This document shows positions 6,190 to 10,961 of a stretch of 10,961 nucleotides of DNA, one piece after another. The position numbers and the translations under genes are program-made. The DNA is from Bdellovibrionales bacterium (GTDB lineage: Bacteria > Bdellovibrionota > Bdellovibrionia > Bdellovibrionales > JAMPXM01): contig SXRI01000086.1 in assembly GCA_005793615.1 (NCBI GenBank), forward strand, positions 1 through 10,961. Reading direction: 5' to 3'. Numbering within the stretch: the stretch's first letter is position 1; every line of letters starts with the position of its first letter. The notes beneath the pieces were generated by a model. It saw only the letters and a list, made by a program, of their open reading frames with translations. It did not search any database and was not told where the DNA came from.

Positions 6190-7764
6190 ATGGAAAACTT
6201 TGAGTTGGATTGGCTTAGAAAGTGGTCGCGGTATTATCCGCAAGCGAATGCGATTAAGGATTCGGAAACAGGAATCAGTTTTTCGTACAGTGCGCTTTAT
6301 TTTTTAAGCTGCCGACTGGCGACACATCTTTCCTCAAGATATGACATTCAACCCGGCCAACGCGTTGCCGTCCTAGCGACGAACGAGATCGAGTTCCTGC
6401 CTTTATTTTTTGCCATTCAACGGTTAGGCGCAATTTTGGTGCCTTTGAACTTTCGTCTCACGGCTCGTGAGGTAGCGCATATTCTTTCGGATTGCGCTCC
6501 GCGACTCCTCATTCATCAAGAACAGTTTACAGAGCTTCTAAACGCGGCTGGACCGCAAGCGGTTCCGGATCAGACTTGGCTGTTGGATGGTGATTCCGGC
6601 CTAAGCGCCTTTTGTGAAATCGAGCGAAAGTCCTTTCAGGACGCGTCTCAGTACACGTTTCAGGGCAAATCTTCCACGGCTGAATGGCACCGAGCCTTTG
6701 CTGGTGAAGTCGAGTCTCCCTGCATGTTGATCTATACCTCCGGTACCACCGGTGCGCCCAAAGGGGCCATCATCACTAACAAGTGCCTTCACTGGAACTC
6801 GATCAACACCCAACTTCGCCTTGATATCACTCGCCACGACACGACGATCTCTTTTGCTCCTTTTTTTCATACCGGTGGCTGGAATGTTTTGCTGACGCCC
6901 TTTCTCCATCATGGCGCGAGTACGGTTCTCCTGCGCAAGTTTGATGCACGGCGAATTCTCGAGCTCATCGAAAAAGAGCGCGTTACGAAAATTTTCGGTG
7001 TGCCAACGATGCTTGACATGATGGCGCGAGAGCCACTTTTCGAATCCGTTGACCTTAAGAGCCTTCGTTTTGCGGTCGTCGGTGGCGAACCAATGCCGAT
7101 CGATCTCATTAATACTTGGGAGGCCAAAGGCGTGCCGATTCGCCAAGGCTATGGGCTCACCGAGTTCGGGCCTAACGTGTTTTCACTTAACGAAGAAGAC
7201 TCGCTTCGTAAGAGCGGTTCAATTGGCTTTGCGAACTTTTATGTCGAAACCCGAGTCGTTAACGACGGCGGCCAAGAAGTCAGTGCTGGCGAAATTGGCG
7301 AGTTGCTCCTAAAGGGCCCGGTGTGCACGCCTGGATACTGGAACAATCCTGAGGCAACCGCAGAAGCCATCAAAAACGGTTGGTTCCACACTGGCGATTT
7401 GGTTCGCTTTGATGAAGAGGGTTACTTCTACGTCGCCGGCCGCAAGAAAGACATGTACAAGTCCGGAGGCGAAAATGTTTACCCCGTTGAAATCGAACGT
7501 TTCTTGAGCACACATCCTGCAATCCGCGAGATCGCCGTAGTTGGCGTTCCCGATGTGAAATGGGGCGAAGTCGGCAAGGCGTTTGTAACAATCCAGCAAG
7601 GCATGTCGCTAACAACTGACGAGCTGGCGAAATTTTGTGAGAGCGGTTTGGCGCGCTTTAAAATCCCCCGTCACATTGAATTTCTTCCTGAGCTCCCCAA
7701 GAGCGATAGCGGTAAGATCCTTAAGAGAAAATTGCGCGATTTGTCTCGGATTGAGACACTCTGA
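6190..7764 (+). CDS. Acyl-CoA ligase (AMP-forming, ANL superfamily)
   Basis: The 524-residue protein is of usual length for a fatty or aromatic acyl-CoA ligase. It shows the P-loop YTSGTTGAPKG (182-192), QGYGLTE (319-325), the adenylate motif WFHTGD (398-403), the hinge GRKKDMYKSGGENVYP (417-432) and the C-terminal catalytic lysine K509 in SDSGKILKRKLRD. All steps should be competent: the acid is adenylated with ATP, then passed to CoA or possibly to an ACP. The sequence resembles medium- or long-chain enzymes of the FadD/CaiC type, but the substrate cannot be read. AGGGAGA (6177-6183), starting at the last base of the preceding stop codon, serves the ATG at 6190. It is the last gene of the operon and is followed at once by a terminator, so it is most likely the starter-activating enzyme for the other three. 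An OleC-type beta-lactone synthetase is a less favoured alternative. Confidence 0.9.
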   Translation: MENFELDWLRKWSRYYPQANAIKDSETGISFSYSALYFLSCRLATHLSSRYDIQPGQRVAVLATNEIEFLPLFFAIQRLGAILVPLNFRLTAREVAHILSDCAPRLLIHQEQFTELLNAAGPQAVPDQTWLLDGDSGLSAFCEIERKSFQDASQYTFQGKSSTAEWHRAFAGEVESPCMLIYTSGTTGAPKGAIITNKCLHWNSINTQLRLDITRHDTTISFAPFFHTGGWNVLLTPFLHHGASTVLLRKFDARRILELIEKERVTKIFGVPTMLDMMAREPLFESVDLKSLRFAVVGGEPMPIDLINTWEAKGVPIRQGYGLTEFGPNVFSLNEEDSLRKSGSIGFANFYVETRVVNDGGQEVSAGEIGELLLKGPVCTPGYWNNPEATAEAIKNGWFHTGDLVRFDEEGYFYVAGRKKDMYKSGGENVYPVEIERFLSTHPAIREIAVVGVPDVKWGEVGKAFVTIQQGMSLTTDELAKFCESGLARFKIPRHIEFLPELPKSDSGKILKRKLRDLSRIETL

Positions 7765-7767
7765 GGG

Positions 7768-7791
7768 CAAAGTCTGTGGCTTTGATTTTTT
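7768..7791 (+). terminator. Rho-independent terminator of the four-gene operon
   Basis: A seven-base stem, CAAAGTC (7768-7774) paired with GGCTTTG (7778-7784) with one G-U pair and a TGT loop, is followed by A and six T (7785-7791). It begins three bases after the ligase stop and separates the operon from the lipoprotein gene. Confidence 0.6.
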
Positions 7792-7820
7792 CGCGGTAGT
7801 GATCTCGTATCGAGTTGATA

Positions 7821-7826
7821 TATAAT
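7821..7826 (+). promoter_or_regulatory. Probable -10 element of the BamE-like lipoprotein gene
   Basis: A perfect TATAAT lies just downstream of the operon terminator. No good -35 hexamer sits at 16-18 bp upstream. Transcription would begin near 7833, giving a short leader that still contains the GGAGG at 7834-7838. The box overlaps the ATG at 7825, which argues that the ATG at 7849 is the true start of the lipoprotein. Confidence 0.45.
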
Positions 7827-7848
7827 GTCCACTGGAGGATTACTGCGA

Positions 7849-8394
7849 ATGCGCGTTCAATGGTTCACCAGTCCGCTGGGAGCGCTTGTTTTTCTCATCA
7901 TCCCTTTGGTTTTTATATTCACAGGCTGTCAGACGCCGGCGTGGAAGTCTTTTGATCAGGTCAAAGTCGGTCATGACAAGTCCGTTGTGGTTGAAACTAT
8001 CGGCAGTCCAACTAAAACCCGGCGCTGGCAAGGCAAAGATCGTTGGGTATACGAATTCGGCGATCATCCAGATGGCACAATGATTCGCGAGATCGTGTTT
8101 GAAAACGGAAAGGTGGTTTATACCGGCCCTTTCGTGACTCCGAAAGTGAACGCCAGCGAACAAGACAAAATCAACGAATCTTCCAATCAGCGACATGATC
8201 AAGACTTGAGTGACGAACAAGAGCGTCGTGATCGACGAGTCGGTATCTCGCGTGTGCGCCGTGATTCCAGCACAAGCACCCCTGAACCTCTCGATCCTGC
8301 AGAACACAAATTGCGTGAATCCATGTATGGGATCGAACCCAATCCCACTCTTGAGAAGCGCAAAAGAGCGCCGGTCTTTGTTCCTGTGGAGTGA
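7849..8394 (+). CDS. BamE/SmpA-like lipoprotein with long charged C-terminal tail
   Basis: A predicted lipoprotein of 181 residues. The signal peptide has a hydrophobic core (about 10-25) and a lipobox ending IFTGC, with the lipidated C27. A SmpA/OmlA-like domain follows (about 35-95): FDQVKVGHDKSVVVETIGSP, then a tryptophan- and tyrosine-containing strand (RWVYEF) and a last strand, IVFENGKVVYTG. BamE proteins of this shape are accessory lipoproteins of the outer-membrane protein assembly machine; the same fold occurs in other small lipoproteins, so I give no symbol. Unlike E. coli BamE, which stops soon after the domain, this one has about 85 further residues rich in Asp, Glu, Arg, Ser and Pro, probably disordered. 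GGAGG (7834-7838) ten bases before 7849 sets the start. It converges on the next gene with a 14 bp gap. Confidence 0.75.
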   Translation: MRVQWFTSPLGALVFLIIPLVFIFTGCQTPAWKSFDQVKVGHDKSVVVETIGSPTKTRRWQGKDRWVYEFGDHPDGTMIREIVFENGKVVYTGPFVTPKVNASEQDKINESSNQRHDQDLSDEQERRDRRVGISRVRRDSSTSTPEPLDPAEHKLRESMYGIEPNPTLEKRKRAPVFVPVE

Positions 8395-8408
8395 GGCCGA
8401 ATCTACCG

Positions 8409-8954
8409 TTATTTAATCAGCTTTATTTTTTCGGGAGCGTCTTCGCCCGCTACTTCTTTTTTAGACGCCGGTAAGCGGGTGCGAAAATTCTTCTCTTCAA
8501 TGGTGATTTTCTTTTCCGGGACCGGAAACTTCAATGTTACGAGCGAGCGAATTCGGTCAAGGCGAGCGTCAATTCCCATACTGCTCTCCATTTCCTGAAC
8601 CGATTTGATTTCATGACGAACATACTTTCTCTCAAGTTGATCATTTCGCTCGGGGTGTTCGAAACGCACGTGTTGGCGCTCCTCTTCATACTCCTTGGCT
8701 TTTTTCTCAAGTGCGCGATGCTGTACGGCGATTGACTGCATGATTTCACCAACTGCCGCCGGATCGTCCGTATGCTGCTTTCTTTCGATGAGAGCATGAA
8801 TCTCGTGCTCTCCCATTTCCAGTTGTCGTGATTTCATTGCCAACTGACTCGTGTGTTCGTTCCACATTCGCGCTTCGCTTGAGTGCGCAAAGACACTCGC
8901 GGCCGATAGACCAACCAAAACAGCTTTAATTTGGCTCCATTTTGGTAATCGCAT
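8409..8954 (-). CDS. Secreted coiled-coil protein of unknown function
   Basis: I do not recognise this 181-residue protein. It begins with a probable Sec signal peptide: basic residues K5 and K10, then a hydrophobic core AVLVGLSAASVFA (11-23), with cleavage likely after A23 or A28. The mature part, about 30-140, is highly charged and almost wholly helical by composition, rich in Glu, Lys, Gln, His and Arg, consistent with a coiled coil. A short proline-containing segment (LKFPVPEKK) and a Lys/Glu-rich tail follow. GGGAG lies four bases before the ATG at 8954. Its start overlaps the end of the zinc-ribbon gene by 29 bp, so translation is probably coupled. It is the third gene from secA on this strand. 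It is probably periplasmic; no function is assigned. Confidence 0.7.
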   Translation of the reverse strand: MRLPKWSQIKAVLVGLSAASVFAHSSEARMWNEHTSQLAMKSRQLEMGEHEIHALIERKQHTDDPAAVGEIMQSIAVQHRALEKKAKEYEEERQHVRFEHPERNDQLERKYVRHEIKSVQEMESSMGIDARLDRIRSLVTLKFPVPEKKITIEEKNFRTRLPASKKEVAGEDAPEKIKLIK

Positions 8955-9726
8955 ACTGCTCCCAACGAACCTTCACCGGCATGCGTTTAATTCTGTTAAT
9001 GAGAATAACCGCTTTTACCGACGCCACGTTGTCGATCTGAAGAACCCCTTTAGAAATCCGTGCGAGCAAGTCATTGGGATTCCAGCCGAATCTCTGGTCG
9101 TCTAAAGCTGATCGTAATGATTCACGCATTTCTTTAGAGTCGATTCCAGAAATGAGAATTTTAAAGCTTAAAAGCCCGTCTTTAGCCTGGGAAAGCTCAG
9201 AATTCGCATACTCATTGAGTCCCAGCGGATCACCCGGGCTGCCGTATTCCGGCTCCTGTAGCGGTTCCGTCTCAGGCTCAACAACTCCTAACAGCGCATC
9301 CATATCCAGCTCACCACCCAGTTCATGAGCATGATCACCCATCAAGGTTGGCTCAGCACTCGGCTCCATCTCCAAGGGGACTATCGTTGGCTCGGCGCCA
9401 GAGGAGAGCTCAGACGTATGATCGTCGAAATGGGGCTCATGAGAGTCCGCATCCGGAGGCATCACGACGTTGGCAGCTAGTTCCTCTTGTGTGGGTAGTG
9501 ACAACAGATCCGGCGAACTATGAAAAGTAAACCCGTGAACGCTGGCATCCTGCGAAGGCGCCAGTTCACTTTCCAGCTCCTGCGGAGGTGCGGGCTCTTC
9601 GTTACTGATTTGCGCGATACCATCCATATCGACGAAGACAAAAATGCCGCAAGACGGGCAATTCACCATCCCGTAGTCGTCTTTCAATTGAGCCGAACAC
9701 CTTGGGCACTGTGGATGGTTATTCAT
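8926..9726 (-). CDS. Zinc-ribbon protein with acidic linker and conserved-looking C-terminal domain
   Basis: I do not recognise the whole protein (266 residues). An N-terminal zinc ribbon has two CxxC knuckles: C7/C10 (CPRC) and C23/C26 (CPSCG). A long, low-complexity linker (about 42-183) follows, very rich in Glu, Asp, Pro and Ser, with a partly repeated AEPT(I/L) segment (111-128). The C-terminal 80 residues (about 185-263) look folded: SFKILISGIDSKEM, RFGWNPNDLLARISKG, then a hydrophobic strand and IKRMPVKVRWEQY. There is no signal peptide or membrane segment, so it is probably cytoplasmic. I use the ATG ending at 9726; a TTG immediately before is possible, and the ribosome binding site is weak either way. 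It begins 21 bp after the secA stop and overlaps the secreted protein gene. Confidence 0.72.
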   Translation of the reverse strand: MNNHPQCPRCSAQLKDDYGMVNCPSCGIFVFVDMDGIAQISNEEPAPPQELESELAPSQDASVHGFTFHSSPDLLSLPTQEELAANVVMPPDADSHEPHFDDHTSELSSGAEPTIVPLEMEPSAEPTLMGDHAHELGGELDMDALLGVVEPETEPLQEPEYGSPGDPLGLNEYANSELSQAKDGLLSFKILISGIDSKEMRESLRSALDDQRFGWNPNDLLARISKGVLQIDNVASVKAVILINRIKRMPVKVRWEQYAITKMEPN

Positions 9727-9747
9727 CAACTCACGAACTAACGAGGT

Positions 9748-10961
9748 TTAAAACAACTTCTTCTTTTTGTCTTTACCGGTTCCACGGCGCTGAGATCGTG
9801 TACCGCCACCGCGTGGATCAGGATCTGGGTCACCGCCTGAGAACACCATGCGCTGACGTTTCGGCTTCAGCGCATCGAGTTTCTCTTGCGCCTCATCATG
9901 AGCGCTGTCGTCAGAGTCATCATCACTCGGCTCTTCCTCTCCGCCGTTTCCAGTCAGGGGTGCGGGGATGGAGCCATCAGCCTGCTCAGGATGAGGTTGC
10001 TGCAATACGAGCTGGATGCGGAACAATTTTTCGAGAGTGTCCGTCTTAATAATGACGTTCATCTCTTCGAACATCCGGAACGCTTCCTGCTTGTACTCAA
10101 CCAATGGATCTTTTTGCGCATAGGCCCGCAAGTTGATCCATTCACGTAATTGATCGACCCGCTGTAGATGTTCCTTCCAACGTTGGTCGATCGACTGCAG
10201 CAAGAGCATCTTCTCAACCTGCGGCAAATAAGGACCGAGGTGCGCCTTCTGTCGGTCAAACACGGCGCTCACTGAATCTTTCACACGCTCCGTAAGATGG
10301 GCGGCGGTAATGAGTTTGATCTCATTATCAGCCAACTCAAGTGTCGCATTGAATTGACCGTTCAAGGCAACCTTTAGGCCTTCTAAGTTCCATTCTTCTC
10401 GACGGGAGCGTTCGTCAGCATTGGCATCGAGAATGGTAGAAGTCACATCGCCAAGCATCTCTCGAAGAATGCCATCGACGCTTTCACCCATTAAAACTTC
10501 CCGGCGAAGACCATAAATGACCTGCCGCTGCTTATTCATAACATCGTCATACTCGAGCAAATGTTTTCGAATGTCGAAGTTATGCCCCTCAACCCGGCGT
10601 TGAGCGCTTTCGATCGAACGAGTCACCATTCCCGCCATGATCGGCTCATCATCGGGAACATTCAGAGTTGTCATGATTTTCTGAATGCGTTCACCGTTAA
10701 ATTTACGCATCAGATCGTCATCAAGCGAGAGATAGAATCGAGACTCACCCGGATCACCTTGACGACCCGAACGACCTCGCAACTGGTTGTCAATACGCCG
10801 AGATTCATGGCGTTCTGTACCAATGATATAGAGACCACCGGCCGCGATCACTTCTTGCTTTTCCTTCTCACACTGTTCGCGGAACCTAATTATAGCCTGT
10901 TTATACTCTTCCGACTCACTATCAGGACTAACCTGCTTCGCCATGGACTCCGGATTTCCAC
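9748..10961 (-). CDS. secA: Protein translocase ATPase SecA, C-terminal ~400 residues; 5' end outside the window
   Basis: SecA is the cytoplasmic motor that drives preproteins through SecYEG with ATP. The frame is open to the window edge (GNPES precedes the first visible Met, ending at 10944). Counting from that Met, the end of the second nucleotide-binding domain is clear: TERHESRRIDNQLRGRSGRQGDPGESRFYLS (43-73). The helical scaffold follows (HNFDIRKHLLEYDDVMNKQRQVIY, 121-144), then the wing domain and the returning scaffold with SIDQRWKEHLQRVDQLREWINLRAYAQKDP (251-280). The C-terminal tail has an acidic run (336-350) and a glycine/arginine region ending in GKDKKKKLF. The zinc-binding CxCx8CH/C motif that ends many SecA proteins is absent, so lipid/SecB interaction by that motif is not expected. 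It is the upstream gene of the zinc-ribbon and secreted-protein genes. Confidence 0.96.
   Translation of the reverse strand, partial: GNPESMAKQVSPDSESEEYKQAIIRFREQCEKEKQEVIAAGGLYIIGTERHESRRIDNQLRGRSGRQGDPGESRFYLSLDDDLMRKFNGERIQKIMTTLNVPDDEPIMAGMVTRSIESAQRRVEGHNFDIRKHLLEYDDVMNKQRQVIYGLRREVLMGESVDGILREMLGDVTSTILDANADERSRREEWNLEGLKVALNGQFNATLELADNEIKLITAAHLTERVKDSVSAVFDRQKAHLGPYLPQVEKMLLLQSIDQRWKEHLQRVDQLREWINLRAYAQKDPLVEYKQEAFRMFEEMNVIIKTDTLEKLFRIQLVLQQPHPEQADGSIPAPLTGNGGEEEPSDDDSDDSAHDEAQEKLDALKPKRQRMVFSGGDPDPDPRGGGTRSQRRGTGKDKKKKLF

Noticed and set aside
5434..6243. Minus-strand frame of 269 codons
   Set aside because: It lies almost wholly antisense to the KAS III-like gene, whose motifs and ribosome binding site are clear. 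The translated product has no recognisable domain.
6601..7146. Minus-strand frame of 181 codons
   Set aside because: Antisense to the core of the acyl-CoA ligase, including its conserved motifs; no recognisable protein.
3559..7764. Polyhydroxyalkanoate synthesis operon
   Set aside because: The reductase resembles PhaB, but there is no PHA synthase, phasin or beta-ketothiolase of the PhaA type; the thiolase-fold gene is KAS III-like.
3559..7764. True OleABCD olefin cluster
   Set aside because: The family list matches, but the hydrolase nucleophile is Ser, the SDR is short and classical, and the synthase lacks His and Asn. Kept only as a comparison.
7825..7848. ATG at 7825 as the start of the lipoprotein
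   Set aside because: It overlaps the TATAAT box, has no ribosome binding site, and would add eight residues before a normal signal peptide.
7840..8307. Minus-strand frame of 155 codons
   Set aside because: Antisense to the lipoprotein gene, which has a signal peptide, lipobox, SmpA-like domain, GGAGG and an upstream -10.

Overview
The window is about 11 kb of compact, roughly 50% GC DNA from a Gram-negative, aerobically respiring bacterium. Heme A biosynthesis, a BamE-like outer-membrane lipoprotein and a SecA without the usual zinc tail would fit a Bdellovibrionota or other former 'deltaproteobacterial' genome. That placement is an inference from gene content, not a match.

Layout. The window opens with the 3' end of a plus-strand maleylacetoacetate isomerase (maiA, tyrosine catabolism). 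It ends 28 bp inside the convergent ctaA gene. A minus-strand respiratory group follows, read in the order membrane-anchored cytochrome c (2607-3161), ctaB heme O synthase (1610-2488), ctaA heme A synthase (548-1561). No oxidase structural subunit gene is present. Roughly 400 bp of divergent intergenic DNA (3162-3558) follows, with one doubtful minus-strand ORF.

The centre is a tight plus-strand operon of four genes (3559-7764) with gaps of 12, 24 and 12 bp and a good ribosome binding site before each: a FabG/PhaB-type short-chain reductase, an alpha/beta hydrolase, a FabH-like ketoacyl synthase III and an acyl-CoA ligase. A Rho-independent terminator (7768-7791) closes it. The ligase would activate an acid, the synthase would condense or transfer the acyl group, the reductase would act on a beta-keto group, and the hydrolase would release or edit the product. 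The synthase keeps the nucleophilic cysteine but lacks the family's catalytic His and Asn. This is the most interesting part of the window. The four protein families are broadly those of the OleABCD head-to-head hydrocarbon pathway, but the details (classical SDR, Ser nucleophile, no His/Asn) do not match Ole enzymes.

A plus-strand BamE/SmpA-like lipoprotein with a long charged tail follows (7849-8394), with a perfect TATAAT just upstream. It converges on a minus-strand operon that begins with secA (C-terminal ~400 residues visible, 9748 to the window end). SecA is followed by a zinc-ribbon protein with a long acidic linker (8926-9726) and, overlapping it by 29 bp, a secreted coiled-coil protein (8409-8954). 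I see no tRNA, rRNA, CRISPR, insertion sequence or phage gene.
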